Shown in pieces: positions 1 to 7,017 of a stretch of DNA of 19,181 nucleotides. How positions within the stretch are numbered: position 1 is the first letter of the stretch; every line of letters starts with the position of its first letter. Both the position numbers and the translations under genes were made by a program. The notes below the pieces were generated by a model. The model was not told where the DNA came from, did not search any database, and saw only the letters and a program-made list of their open reading frames with translations. Source of the DNA: an uncultured Varibaculum sp. (GTDB lineage Bacteria > Actinomycetota > Actinomycetes > Actinomycetales > Actinomycetaceae); contig CAMYFZ010000034.1 in NCBI GenBank assembly GCA_947255165.1, forward strand, positions 1 through 19,181. Direction: 5' to 3'.

Positions 1-568
1 AAAGCACCGGAACATCGAGCAAAGAATCTAAATCTACTTCTTCGCCCTCGTCTACCAGGTCTTGCGCCAATGCTAGCAGCAGGTCAACGGTTTCGGATTC
101 TACTTCTTCAATCCGCGAATCTGGGCGATCAACTTTATTAATCACCACGATTACCGGCAGCCGGGCAGCGAGCGCTTTGCGCAACACAAACCGGGTTTGC
201 GGCAAGGGCCCTTCGGCAGCATCTACTAGCAGCACTACCCCATCCACCATAGAGAGGGCGCGCTCAACTTCTCCTCCGAAATCGGCGTGTCCCGGGGTAT
301 CCACCACGTTAATGGTGATCCCTTCGCTAACCCCTACGTTTTGGGCAGCTTTCCCCGCATAATGGACGGCAGTATTTTTCGCGAGGATAGTAATCCCCTT
401 TTCGCGTTCCAAATCGCCAGAATCCATCACTCGTTCGCCGGTTTTTTCTACGCTGGCGTGATCGCCGAAGGCTCCCGATTCCCAAAGCATTTTGTCCACT
501 AGGGTAGTTTTCCCGTGGTCTACGTGGGCAACGATTGCCACATTTCGCAAATCCTGGCGAACCTTCAT
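1..568 (-). CDS. typA: GTPase TypA/BipA, N-terminal part (runs off the left edge)
   Basis: Translational GTPase of the EF-G/LepA class that binds ribosomes and is linked to ribosome assembly and stress or cold growth. Reading the minus strand from ATG at 568 gives about 189 residues of G domain before the window ends. Visible motifs are G1 AHVDHGKTT (residues 14-22), the switch I region with REKGITI, G3 DTPGH (90-94) and G4 NKVD (144-147). The N-terminus [20 protein letters not shown] is typical of TypA rather than EF-G or LepA. A strong Shine-Dalgarno (AAGGAGG) lies just upstream of the ATG, so the start is secure. The stretch between switch I and G3 ([19 protein letters not shown]) is about ten residues longer than in proteobacterial TypA; I believe such a loop is common in actinobacteria. 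It is monocistronic as far as visible, with a terminator of the upstream gene at 611-643. Confidence 0.96.
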   Translation of the reverse strand, partial: MKVRQDLRNVAIVAHVDHGKTTLVDKMLWESGAFGDHASVEKTGERVMDSGDLEREKGITILAKNTAVHYAGKAAQNVGVSEGITINVVDTPGHADFGGEVERALSMVDGVVLLVDAAEGPLPQTRFVLRKALAARLPVIVVINKVDRPDSRIEEVESETVDLLLALAQDLVDEGEEVDLDSLLDVPVL

Positions 569-610
569 CCGCGCCTCCTTACAGCCGTTCTGAGTATTAG
601 CTCGAGCATG

Positions 611-643
611 AAAAAACCGGCGGGATTAGGGTCGCTGCGCCGG
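611..643 (-). terminator. Intrinsic terminator of the stress-protein gene
   Basis: On the minus strand CCGGCG (643-638) and CGCCGG (622-617) form a 6-bp GC stem with a 15-nt loop, followed at once by six T (616-611). It lies 37 bases past the stop of the 681-1454 gene and ahead of typA, so the two are separate transcripts. A typA promoter must lie in about 569-610; TAATAC on the minus strand there is a candidate -10. Confidence 0.8.
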
Positions 644-680
644 AACTTCCTTAAATATACCCCTGACGCTACTACCAGTG

Positions 681-1454
681 CTAATGAGCGTCTTTTAGCT
701 CACTGTTTTGGGGGTCCCCCGCTTCCGCTGGATTTTTTTCTTCCTGTTCAGGCGACTCTTCCGCATTATTATCGGAGGGCTGCGACGCAGAGGGCACTCC
801 AACTGGTTCGGGAGCCACAGTAGTTTCTTTTGTTAGCTGCGCCTGCTGGGCGCGCAACTGCTTGCGCGCTTGCGGGCTGAGCCGTACCCCATAGCGAGGC
901 TGTTCATTAGCGCGAGAACCAAACCGGGTAGGACCATTATCAACGCTGGTGGGAGCATCCTTTTCAACTACTGCCGCTTGGAAGCGGGAATCATCTAAGA
1001 GTAGGCGCCGGGCAGTGTAATAATCTGCGACGGTCATTAGTACGTGCTCTCGTCCGGTGAGGGAGGAGGAAAAAGCTATGGGGTAACCGGAAGCAGAAGA
1101 GCGAATCGCCCAAGCTACTAGGCGCTCGATACCTCGGAAAATAGCGAAAGCTCCGATTACTATGGGCACAAAAACCGCCCATGCTGGTTTCCAAAGTACA
1201 AGCAGCAGCGCGAAGAAAATTCCCATCATCAGACCGCGAGAAAAACCAGCAAGCAGGGCTTTAGGCCAAGTGATGACCCCGATTACTTGATTGGAACGCA
1301 TCAGTCCGCGTTCTTGCACCAGCAGTTGCTGCAGCGGGAATTCTTGGGATTGTAAGTAATTTATAGCTTCTTCCGCCTCTTCTTTAGAAGCAAAGATCGC
1401 TAAATCCTGCCCCTGCCCACTTGCGTTTACCGTGCGATTTAGAGAAAAAGCCAT
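681..1454 (-). CDS. General-stress-protein-like membrane protein (YflT/GSP17M-type N-terminus)
   Basis: 257 residues. Residues about 15-60 (DLAIFASKEEAEEAINYLQSQ, then QLLVQERGLMRSNQVIG) resemble the ferredoxin-like 'general stress protein 17M' domain. Two hydrophobic segments follow, about 66-88 and 91-107. Residues about 130-155 look folded again (REHVLMTVADYYTARRLL). The last ~95 residues are charged and low-complexity, ending in a Glu/Pro/Ala-rich tail that is probably disordered and cytoplasmic. The function is unknown; the family name comes from a Bacillus stress regulon, not from activity. The gene is divergent from the PRC/MgtE_N gene, with 184 bp between them. I recall the same pairing in mycobacteria (Rv1234 next to Rv1232c), which suggests a shared envelope or metal-stress role. 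No clear Shine-Dalgarno precedes the ATG. Confidence 0.75.
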   Translation of the reverse strand: MAFSLNRTVNASGQGQDLAIFASKEEAEEAINYLQSQEFPLQQLLVQERGLMRSNQVIGVITWPKALLAGFSRGLMMGIFFALLLVLWKPAWAVFVPIVIGAFAIFRGIERLVAWAIRSSASGYPIAFSSSLTGREHVLMTVADYYTARRLLLDDSRFQAAVVEKDAPTSVDNGPTRFGSRANEQPRYGVRLSPQARKQLRAQQAQLTKETTVAPEPVGVPSASQPSDNNAEESPEQEEKNPAEAGDPQNSELKDAH

Positions 1455-1504
1455 AGCTTAAGTGTCTACGGACGATCAGCGCATTGCAAAACCATCCCCC
1501 GCAA

Positions 1505-1533
1505 AGCCGGCAGATTTTGCCGCCGGCGAATCT
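1505..1533. promoter_or_regulatory. Inverted repeats in the divergent stress-protein/mgtE-like intergenic region
   Basis: Two copies of the palindrome GCCGGC (1506-1511 and 1522-1527) lie 10 bases apart. An overlapping dyad has arms AGATT (1513-1517) and AATCT (1529-1533). The spot sits in a 184-bp divergent intergenic region, so an operator or a transcript-level hairpin is possible. No T-run follows, so it is not an obvious terminator. Confidence 0.3.
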
Positions 1534-1625
1534 TACTCGTGATCTGGACTCTCGGGTCAAGAATTAGTTTGCGGAAAGTGGATCAGCAGCAGGCAACTAA
1601 ACTCTTAACTTCCTCGATCTTCAAG

Positions 1626-1631
1626 TAGAGT
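1626..1631 (+). promoter_or_regulatory. Candidate -10 box giving a leaderless transcript for the 1639 gene
   Basis: TAGAGT ends 7 bases before the ATG at 1639, the usual -10 to +1 distance, so transcription could start at the start codon. The bases between (TGGAAAC) hold no good Shine-Dalgarno. A weak -35 (TCTTAA, 1603-1608) sits 17 bases upstream. Confidence 0.45.
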
Positions 1632-1638
1632 TGGAAAC

Positions 1639-2952
1639 ATGGAGCACGTCAAACACTCAATCAAACCGGTAGGTTCGCGTGTTTTCATCGGCAAACTGGC
1701 GGGCACTCGTGTTTTTGACCCCGTAGGCGATGAAATCGGTCGGGTAACCGATGTGATTATCGTATTGCGTTTTACCGGGTTACCCACGGTGGTGGGCTTG
1801 GTAGTTGAGGTTGCCGGACACCGCCGGGTGTTCGTACCGGTAACCCGGATCGTTGCCATCCAGCCAGGACAGGTGATCACCACGGGATTGGTTAATATTC
1901 GCCAGTTCCAACAGCGGGTAGCGGAAACCATGGTGATGGGCGAACTGATGGATCGCGTAGTGGCGATGCGAGACGGTTCTGGCGACGTGAAAATCCAGGA
2001 TATGTGTATGGAGCAAGACGATCGTCGCGACTGGTATATCACCAAACTCTATGTGCAGCGAGTAACTTCGGCGTTAGCACTCAGCCGCGGGGAAACCCTG
2101 CTGATTGATCCTTCAGCGGTAACTCACCTGCGCAAATCGGTGCTCCCGCAGGAGGCAACTACCCTACTGGCTCAGTTAGAAGATGCGAAAGCGGCGGACG
2201 TTGCAGATGTACTGGCCGATCTGCCGGAAAAACGCCGCCTAGAAGTGGCTGCGCAGCTGGGAGATGAACGGTTGGCGGACGTGTTGGAAGAGCTGGGTCA
2301 AGAAGACCGGGTGTCCATTCTTACCTCCCTCGACGTCGCTCGCGCTGCCGATATTTTGGATGTGATGCAACCTGATGATGCCACCGACTTGGTAAATGAA
2401 TTACCCGAAAAACAAGCACAAATTTTGTTGGCAGAAATGGAACCGGAAGAAGCGGCGGACGTGCGGCGTCTAATGGCTTATGGGGAACGCACCGCGGGTG
2501 GTTTGATGACTACTACTCCGGTGATTTTGCCTCCTGATGCTGACGTGGCGACCCTGTTAGCCCATGTGCGCCGGCAAGATATTCCTCCTGCCCTCGCCGC
2601 GCTGGTGTGTGTAACTCGCTCTCCTACAGAGACCCCGACTGGACGTTTCTTAGGAGCGGTCCATATTCAAAAAGCCTTGCGCGAGCCTCCCCAAACCCTC
2701 TTGGGACAGATTCTTGATGATGATCTTAAAGGGGTGGACCCCGCTGCCGGTATTGGCACAGTAACCAGGCTACTTGCTACCTATAACCTCACTGCGGTTC
2801 CCGTAGTTGACAACAATCGGCATCTTTTGGGCGCGGTTAGTGTTGATGACGTCCTCGACCACCTCTTACCTGAGGATTGGCGCGACGCAGACGAAGAACT
2901 AACCGACCTAGCGATGGAAAGGGAAAGGAGCGAAGATGCCGGACAGGCTTGA
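1639..2952 (+). CDS. Soluble PRC-barrel / MgtE_N / CBS-pair protein (annotated in relatives as 'magnesium transporter')
   Basis: 437 residues in three parts. Residues about 10-140 carry a PRC-barrel-like region (GTRVFDPVGDEIGRVTDVIIV and VFVPVTRIVAI) and a second similar stretch. Residues about 155-280 are the helical MgtE N-domain repeats (DVADVLADLPEKRRLEVAAQL, ADILDVMQPDDATDLVNELPEKQAQILLAEM) ending in TAGGLMTT (285-292). Residues about 290-415 are a CBS pair. True MgtE channels have five C-terminal membrane helices; this protein stops after the CBS pair and has no membrane segment, so it is not itself a transporter. MgtE N and CBS domains sense cytosolic Mg2+; a sensing role here is inference. 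It overlaps the DUF1003 gene by 17 bases, suggesting the two act together at the membrane. Confidence 0.88.
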   Translation: MEHVKHSIKPVGSRVFIGKLAGTRVFDPVGDEIGRVTDVIIVLRFTGLPTVVGLVVEVAGHRRVFVPVTRIVAIQPGQVITTGLVNIRQFQQRVAETMVMGELMDRVVAMRDGSGDVKIQDMCMEQDDRRDWYITKLYVQRVTSALALSRGETLLIDPSAVTHLRKSVLPQEATTLLAQLEDAKAADVADVLADLPEKRRLEVAAQLGDERLADVLEELGQEDRVSILTSLDVARAADILDVMQPDDATDLVNELPEKQAQILLAEMEPEEAADVRRLMAYGERTAGGLMTTTPVILPPDADVATLLAHVRRQDIPPALAALVCVTRSPTETPTGRFLGAVHIQKALREPPQTLLGQILDDDLKGVDPAAGIGTVTRLLATYNLTAVPVVDNNRHLLGAVSVDDVLDHLLPEDWRDADEELTDLAMERERSEDAGQA

Positions 2953-3451
2953 TACTCCCCGCGAAAGAAAGCGTCGTTTTCGACTTCCGCGCATAAATTT
3001 ACAGTCCGAGGGTGTGGGGCAAGTTTCAGAATCTTTTGCGCGTTTTCAGGGGACCCCGCAATTTTTGGTTTACCTGACGGTATTCGTAGTTTTGTGGCTA
3101 GGTTGGAACTCTTGGGCTCCGGAATCCTGGCGTTTTGACAGTGCTTCCCTGGGATTTACGGCCCTGACTCTAATGCTATCTTTGCAGGCCTCTTACGCTT
3201 CCCCCCTAATTTTGTTGGCACAGAACCGGCAAGATGACCGTGATCGAGTTTCGGCGGAACAAGACCGTCGCCGCGCGGAAAAGAATCATGCCGAGATCGA
3301 ATATCTCACCCGCGAGATTGCTTCTTTGCGCCTGTCGATGTCGGAGGTAGCTACCCGAGATTTCGTGCGAGGCGAACTTCGCGACCTCTTAGATGAAATT
3401 AGGGATGAGGAATACCAGAAGCTACACCAGGAAAAAGAGGAACATAAATAA
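2936..3451 (+). CDS. DUF1003 membrane protein
   Basis: 171 residues matching the DUF1003 pattern. After a basic N-terminus, residues about 43-60 (FLVYLTVFVVLWLGW) and 70-92 (GFTALTLMLSLQASYASPLILLAQ) form two membrane helices. The family signature (L)ILLAQNRQDDRDR follows, then a charged coiled-coil-like tail to the C-terminus (EIEYLTREIASLRLSMSEV, RGELRDLLDEIRDEEYQK). The ATG at 2936 lies inside the end of the preceding gene (17-base overlap, different frame), with AAAGGAGCGAAG just upstream as Shine-Dalgarno, so translation is probably coupled. The molecular function of DUF1003 is not established. Its fixed pairing with a soluble MgtE_N/CBS protein suggests that it supplies the membrane part of a two-subunit system. 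Confidence 0.88.
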   Translation: MPDRLDTPRERKRRFRLPRINLQSEGVGQVSESFARFQGTPQFLVYLTVFVVLWLGWNSWAPESWRFDSASLGFTALTLMLSLQASYASPLILLAQNRQDDRDRVSAEQDRRRAEKNHAEIEYLTREIASLRLSMSEVATRDFVRGELRDLLDEIRDEEYQKLHQEKEEHK

Positions 3452-3460
3452 AGTTGCAAC

Positions 3461-3505
3461 CGGGAAACCAGGGGCGCCGAATAACTTTTTGCCGCCTCTT
3501 TCCCG
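3461..3505 (+). other. Stem-loop after the DUF1003 gene
   Basis: CGGGAAA (3461-3467) pairs with TTTCCCG (3499-3505). After a CCA bulge, GGGGCG (3471-3476) pairs with CGCCTC (3493-3498, one G-T pair). The stem is about 13 bp and begins 10 bases past the stop codon. No T-run follows on this strand, so it may be a 3'-end-protecting or Rho-associated structure rather than a classical terminator. Confidence 0.45.
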
Positions 3506-3590
3506 TCGCTAAAGCAATAAATATCCCCAAAACCGGGCAAGTATCGCCATTAGCTTAGCCAAGAAAAGTGAGGTCTTAGCGAGCGCCATA

Positions 3591-3596
3591 TAGGAT
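3591..3596 (+). promoter_or_regulatory. Candidate -10 box just upstream of mrp
   Basis: TAGGAT ends 7 bases before the ATG at 3604, compatible with a leaderless transcript. The AGGGGGC between them could alternatively act as a poor ribosome binding site, so the mode of initiation is open. A 152-bp gap separates mrp from the DUF1003 gene, consistent with its own promoter. Confidence 0.4.
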
Positions 3597-3603
3597 AGGG
3601 GGC

Positions 3604-4725
3604 ATGAGTCAGTTAAACGAAGAGGCAATTAGACAGGCACTAAGTCGGGTCATTGATCCCGAACTGGGGCGGGCGATTACCGACCTGGATATGGTGCGCG
3701 AAGTTTCTATTGGTGAGGACGGCGCGGTAAAGGTCAGTGTGGATTTGACTATCGCGGGTTGTCCCCTGCAATCAGTGATTGAAAAAGATGTCCAAGAACA
3801 GGTTTCAAAAGTTCCTGGGGTAAATGTGGTCACGGTCGAGATGGGAGTAATGGATGAAGCCCAGCGGGCCGCATTGAAAGAAAAACTTTCGGGACCACAA
3901 AATGTGATTCCCTTTGCGCAGCCAGGTAACCTGACCCGGGTCTATGCGATTACTTCGGGTAAAGGCGGGGTCGGAAAATCTTCGATGACCGCTAACTTGG
4001 CGTTAGCTCTGGCTAGCCAAGGCCTCAAAGTCGGGGTGCTGGATGCCGATATTTATGGTTTTTCGATCCCCCGGATGCTGGGAGTAGCAGACGAACCCAC
4101 CGTTATCGATGGCATGATTGTTCCCCCGGTAGCCGGCGGGGTCAAAGTAATTTCGATTGGCATGTTTGTTCCGGAGGGCCAACCGGTAGTTTGGCGTGGC
4201 CCGATGCTGCACCGCGCCCTCCAGCAGTTCTTAGCGGACGTTTACTGGGGCGACCTTGATGTTCTCCTCCTGGATTTGCCTCCGGGGACCGGCGATGTCG
4301 CAATTTCGATTTCCCAGTTGTTACCAGGTTCAGAAATTTTGGTAGTTACCACCCCGCAGGTGGCAGCGGCAGAAGTTGCAGAGCGGGCCGGGGTTATCGG
4401 AGCGCAGACCGAACAGCGGGTAATCGGAGTAATCGAAAACATGTCTTATCTACCGCAAGAAGATGGCAGTAAACTGCATTTATTTGGCACCGGTGGCGGC
4501 GATATGGTGGCCGGTCGCCTCAGTGCTCAGCTGGGATACGAAGTTCCGGTTTTGGCTAACGTACCGATCGATATCGCTTTGCGGGAAGGCTCAGACCAGG
4601 GAACCCCGGTGGTGGCTATGCATCCGGATTCTCCGGCATCGCAAGCCATTAATCAGGTTGCGGGGGCGCTCGCTAAGCGTACTAGTTCGCTTGCCGGACG
4701 AAACCTCGGGGTTAAACCGCTGTAA
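3604..4725 (+). CDS. mrp: Mrp/ApbC-type P-loop ATPase (iron-sulfur carrier family)
   Basis: 373 residues. Residues about 5-85 are the MIP18/DUF59 domain (VIDPELGRAITDLDMV, with the family cysteine in IAGCPLQSVIE). From about 110 on is the ParA/MinD-like ATPase: deviant Walker A SGKGGVGKSS (118-127), DADIYGFSIPRMLG, and Walker B LLLDLPPGTGDV. The family is thought to bind and transfer Fe-S clusters to apoproteins. Most proteobacterial and archaeal members have a CPxC cluster-binding pair after GVIENMSY. Here that stretch reads GVIENMSYLPQEDGSKLHLFGTGGG with no cysteine; I recall the same in mycobacterial Mrp. Cluster binding would therefore need other ligands, and the Fe-S carrier role is less certain than the fold. 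Confidence 0.93.
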   Translation: MSQLNEEAIRQALSRVIDPELGRAITDLDMVREVSIGEDGAVKVSVDLTIAGCPLQSVIEKDVQEQVSKVPGVNVVTVEMGVMDEAQRAALKEKLSGPQNVIPFAQPGNLTRVYAITSGKGGVGKSSMTANLALALASQGLKVGVLDADIYGFSIPRMLGVADEPTVIDGMIVPPVAGGVKVISIGMFVPEGQPVVWRGPMLHRALQQFLADVYWGDLDVLLLDLPPGTGDVAISISQLLPGSEILVVTTPQVAAAEVAERAGVIGAQTEQRVIGVIENMSYLPQEDGSKLHLFGTGGGDMVAGRLSAQLGYEVPVLANVPIDIALREGSDQGTPVVAMHPDSPASQAINQVAGALAKRTSSLAGRNLGVKPL

Positions 4726-4726
4726 G

Positions 4727-4746
4727 TTACGAGGCTGGTTTCGTAA
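4727..4746 (+). other. Short hairpin between mrp and the methyltransferase gene
   Basis: TTACGA (4727-4732) and TCGTAA (4741-4746) form a 6-bp stem with an 8-nt loop, one base after the mrp stop codon. It is AT-containing and has no T-run, so it is not a convincing terminator; mrp and the next gene may be co-transcribed. Confidence 0.3.
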
Positions 4747-4785
4747 ACTGGTTGCAAGCGTAGATCCGCTAGCGAGGAAGTCTTT

Positions 4786-5427
4786 ATGAATAACAACAAA
4801 GCTTTGAGTTGGGACTGGACTGAGTCCCAGGTGGTAGAGGACGAGATCACTACGGCGGCGCGCACCGCCGCCGTAGAAATGGGAGCGGCTCCGGTCTCTC
4901 CTGCCACCGGGGCAGCTTTGCGGATGCTATCGGCAGCCTGTGGGGCGAAAGCTATTTTTGAAATCGGCACCGGAGCGGGAGTTTCGGGTTTATATCTGCT
5001 GGCTGGAATGTCTGAAAACGGCGTACTCACCACTATTGATTCGGAATCTGAGTTTCAGGCTGCCGCCCGCACCGCCTTCCGCCTCGCCACCGGCCGGTCA
5101 AATCGTACCCGCCTAATCAACGGGCATGCCCTGGAGGTTCTACCTCGGATGGCAGGTGCGGCCTATGACCTGGTAGTGATCGATGGGGACGTACGCGAAA
5201 TCGCTAGCTATATCGAACAAGCTACCCGCATTCTGCGTCCCGGAGGGATGGTGGTGATTGTACACGCCCTCTGGATGGATCAGGTGGGAGACCCAGCACG
5301 CCGGGAAATGGAAACTACCCAGATGCGGCAAGCGGTTACTTCCCTGCTTAGCGATGAACGTTTCATCGCTAACGTGCTCACCTGTGGAGATGGCCTAGCC
5401 GTGGGAGTTTATTGCCCGCCAGAATAA
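4786..5427 (+). CDS. Class I SAM-dependent O-methyltransferase (catechol/caffeoyl-CoA OMT fold)
   Basis: 213 residues, the usual length for this family (Pfam Methyltransf_3). SAM-binding motif I is IFEIGTGAGVSGLYL (about 57-71), an acidic residue follows strand 2 (TTIDSES, about 82-88), and the motif around YDLVVIDGD (127-135) corresponds to the metal-binding region. LRPGGMVVI (about 150-158) is the post-motif strand. The canonical DADK stretch of metal-dependent members is altered (DGDVREI), so metal dependence and substrate are uncertain. GAGGAAG sits 7 bases before the ATG. It lies 60 bp after mrp on the same strand. I recall an equivalent gene (Rv1220c) near mrp in mycobacteria. The natural substrate is unknown. 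Confidence 0.85.
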   Translation: MNNNKALSWDWTESQVVEDEITTAARTAAVEMGAAPVSPATGAALRMLSAACGAKAIFEIGTGAGVSGLYLLAGMSENGVLTTIDSESEFQAAARTAFRLATGRSNRTRLINGHALEVLPRMAGAAYDLVVIDGDVREIASYIEQATRILRPGGMVVIVHALWMDQVGDPARREMETTQMRQAVTSLLSDERFIANVLTCGDGLAVGVYCPPE

Positions 5428-5462
5428 ACCGGCGAGATTTTCCGCTCTGGCGAAAAATTTTG
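5417..5462 (+). terminator. Weak terminator candidate after the methyltransferase gene
   Basis: CGCCAG (5417-5422, overlapping the end of the coding region) pairs with CTGGCG (5447-5452). The loop is 24 nt, and the sequence after the stem is AAAAATTTT followed by T-rich DNA to about 5472. The large loop and the A-run before the T-run make this only a weak case. Confidence 0.3.
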
Positions 5463-5560
5463 GTTTCTTTTTAGCACCCGATAGGAGCTACTTATCTTTC
5501 TTTGCCGTAGTGCAACCAAATGTTCCGGCGGGGTTAACTTAGGCTTAAACTACCTACTGG

Positions 5561-5566
5561 TATGCT
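5561..5566 (+). promoter_or_regulatory. Candidate -10 box placing transcription start at the GTG of the LOG gene
   Basis: TATGCT ends 6 bases before GTG at 5573, so +1 could coincide with the start codon. No Shine-Dalgarno precedes the GTG. CTTAGG (5538-5543) is a weak -35 at 17-base spacing. Confidence 0.45.
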
Positions 5567-5572
5567 GCGCTG

Positions 5573-6316
5573 GTGAGAAGTTTTAAAAATAATGGCGTAT
5601 ATCGCCGCGGACCCATTCAGATGCGCAATCCCCTAATGCCTACCGAAACTTCGGAGCAACGTTTGCTGCGTCCCCAAAATGATACTGAATGGCTCCATAA
5701 TGACACTTGGCGGGTGCTTAGAATTCAAAGCGAATTTATCGAGGGATTCGGAGCCCTTGCCGAACTTGGGCCGGCAATTTCAGTTTTCGGTTCCGCCCGG
5801 ACTACCCAAGACAGCCCGGAGTACGCCCTGGGGGAAGAAACTGGCAGACTTCTGGCTGAGGCCGGTTGGGCGGTAATTACCGGAGGAGGCCCGGGGCAAA
5901 TGGAGGCGACCTCCAAAGGTTGTACCGAAGCCGGAGGAATCGCGGTGGGGTTAGGAATCGAGCTACCCCACGAGCAATTGTTTAACGACTGGATATCGCT
6001 TGGGATTTATTTCCGGTATTTTTTCGCTCGCAAAACCATGTTCGTAAAATATGCACAAGGATTCGTGGTTTTACCGGGAGGATTCGGTACTTTAGACGAA
6101 CTTTTCGAGGCCGTGACCTTGGCAGAAACCGGAAAAATAAAATCTTTCCCCATTGTCTTGGTAGGGCGCAGCTACTGGAGCGGACTGTTGTCCTGGCTCA
6201 AAGATCAACTATTGACCGCAGGAATGATTACCGAGGCAGAATTAGCGGCGGTGCAACTGGTTGATACTCCCGCCCAGGCTCTAGAGATTATCGGTAAAGC
6301 GCCCGAAACTTCCTAG
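5573..6316 (+). CDS. LOG-family protein (TIGR00730; cytokinin-riboside-monophosphate phosphoribohydrolase type)
   Basis: 247 residues with a Rossmann fold. Visible motifs are VFGSAR (71-76), VITGGGPGQMEA (101-112) and the catalytic or nucleotide-binding PGGFGTLDELFE (168-179). Characterised LOG proteins cleave N6-modified AMP (and AMP) to base plus ribose 5-phosphate; substrate specificity here is inferred from family only. The GTG at 5573 is preferred because family members in actinobacteria have an N-terminal RRGP...TTDQRLL segment, seen here as YRRGPIQMRN...TSEQRLL. The ATG at 5621 would cut this off. The GTG has no Shine-Dalgarno but lies just after a -10-like hexamer, consistent with a leaderless mRNA. 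It is convergent with the SH3/membrane-anchor locus; only 55 bp separate them. Confidence 0.9.
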   Translation: MRSFKNNGVYRRGPIQMRNPLMPTETSEQRLLRPQNDTEWLHNDTWRVLRIQSEFIEGFGALAELGPAISVFGSARTTQDSPEYALGEETGRLLAEAGWAVITGGGPGQMEATSKGCTEAGGIAVGLGIELPHEQLFNDWISLGIYFRYFFARKTMFVKYAQGFVVLPGGFGTLDELFEAVTLAETGKIKSFPIVLVGRSYWSGLLSWLKDQLLTAGMITEAELAAVQLVDTPAQALEIIGKAPETS

Positions 6317-6371
6317 CAGTTCAACTCTACTTACTTTTTTCTTCTAACCTCTTGGTTGATCCTGACCGGGT

Positions 6372-6668
6372 TTACCAGCGCGGCCCGGGAGATATCGGTA
6401 CCGGTTGGTTTTTCTTTCCTCTTATAAATAACAAGTAAAGTAACAGCATCGAAATAATGCTGATAAGAGCCACCATCGCTACTAGGGCAATAACCCATCC
6501 CTTACTAATACCTGACTTTTGAGCAGATTGCTCCGCATCCGGGGCTTTCGCGGTGGCAGTGACAGTCGTAGTGGTGGTTTGTGTGGGCGTAGTTTTAGGA
6601 GCCACCGGAGAAGGTTGAGTAGTGGTCCGAGCCGGGGGGGCGATAATAGCGTTCGTTCGTGACCTCAC
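6372..6668 (-). CDS. Thr/Pro-rich linker plus C-terminal membrane helix (out-of-frame C-terminal half of the SH3 protein)
   Basis: As an independent reading frame it is 98 residues (ATG at 6668). It has no Shine-Dalgarno, and its first 12 residues overlap the SH3 gene in another frame. After about residue 13 it becomes a Thr/Pro-rich stretch (ARTTTQPSPVAPKTTPTQTTTTTVTATAKAP), then one strong membrane helix (WVIALVAMVALISIISMLLLYLLFI, about 58-82), then a short basic tail (RGKKNQP...). That layout is an external linker with a C-terminal anchor, which makes little sense without a folded extracellular domain. Removing one base of the C7 run (6634-6640) joins it to the SH3 frame to give one 204-residue protein: signal peptide, SH3 domain, linker, anchor. 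It could be a frameshifted pseudogene, a phase-variable gene, a recoded gene or a sequence error. Confidence 0.6.
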   Translation of the reverse strand: MRSRTNAIIAPPARTTTQPSPVAPKTTPTQTTTTTVTATAKAPDAEQSAQKSGISKGWVIALVAMVALISIISMLLLYLLFIRGKKNQPVPISPGPRW

Positions 6669-6987
6669 TGGCGGCTGCCCATCCGGAAGGAGATTCTATG
6701 CTCAGCCAGGGCTTGCCATTCTCGTTTTTTGCGGATCCAGTTACGTGTAGTCGGGTTCCCTGAGGCGCAAACGCCAATTTTTGGTAGTTGACACCGGGGA
6801 ATTCTCGGATATTTACCCCGTCCCAGGCAGACACGATTACGTAATAATCTTCGGCGGTAAAGTCACTCCAGGGCTTAGCATCATCTCCCCTGGCGGAACT
6901 GGGGGCAACCATTAACGATAGTGCCGCCAGGAATAACGCGACGATAAAGATTTGGAACTTATGCAGGATTGAAGGGGAATTAGACAT
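6595..6987 (-). CDS. Exported SH3-domain protein (frame ends shortly after a C7 tract)
   Basis: 130 residues as read. Residues 1-33 are a signal peptide (HKFQIFIVALFLAALSLMVAPSSARG). Residues about 47-108 are a bacterial SH3-type domain (YYVIVSAWDGVNIREFPGVNYQKLAFAPQGTRLHVTGSAKNENGKPWLSIESPSGWAAASEV), matching the pattern VNIR.GPG..Y..l...p.GT.l.V......W..I....GW. Such domains bind peptidoglycan or other cell-wall ligands. The frame then runs through C7 (6640-6634) into only twelve more residues, GSDHYSTFSGGS, and a stop. In the +1 frame the sequence continues as a linker and membrane anchor. AAGGAG precedes the ATG, so translation starts well. It is the last gene of a minus-strand cluster, 30 bp after the 115-aa membrane protein. 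Confidence 0.75.
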   Translation of the reverse strand: MSNSPSILHKFQIFIVALFLAALSLMVAPSSARGDDAKPWSDFTAEDYYVIVSAWDGVNIREFPGVNYQKLAFAPQGTRLHVTGSAKNENGKPWLSIESPSGWAAASEVTNERYYRPPGSDHYSTFSGGS

Positions 6988-7017
6988 ATCTTGCTCCTTG
7001 GGGATTGGGCTTCCTAA

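Noticed and set aside
1605..2045. 146-aa minus-strand frame within the mgtE-like gene
   Set aside because: It is low-complexity (Thr/Ile/Ser-rich) and lies opposite a gene with recognisable domains; a shadow frame.
4463..4789. 108-aa plus-strand frame spanning the mrp end
   Set aside because: It lies in another frame of mrp, with no ribosome binding site or recognisable domain.
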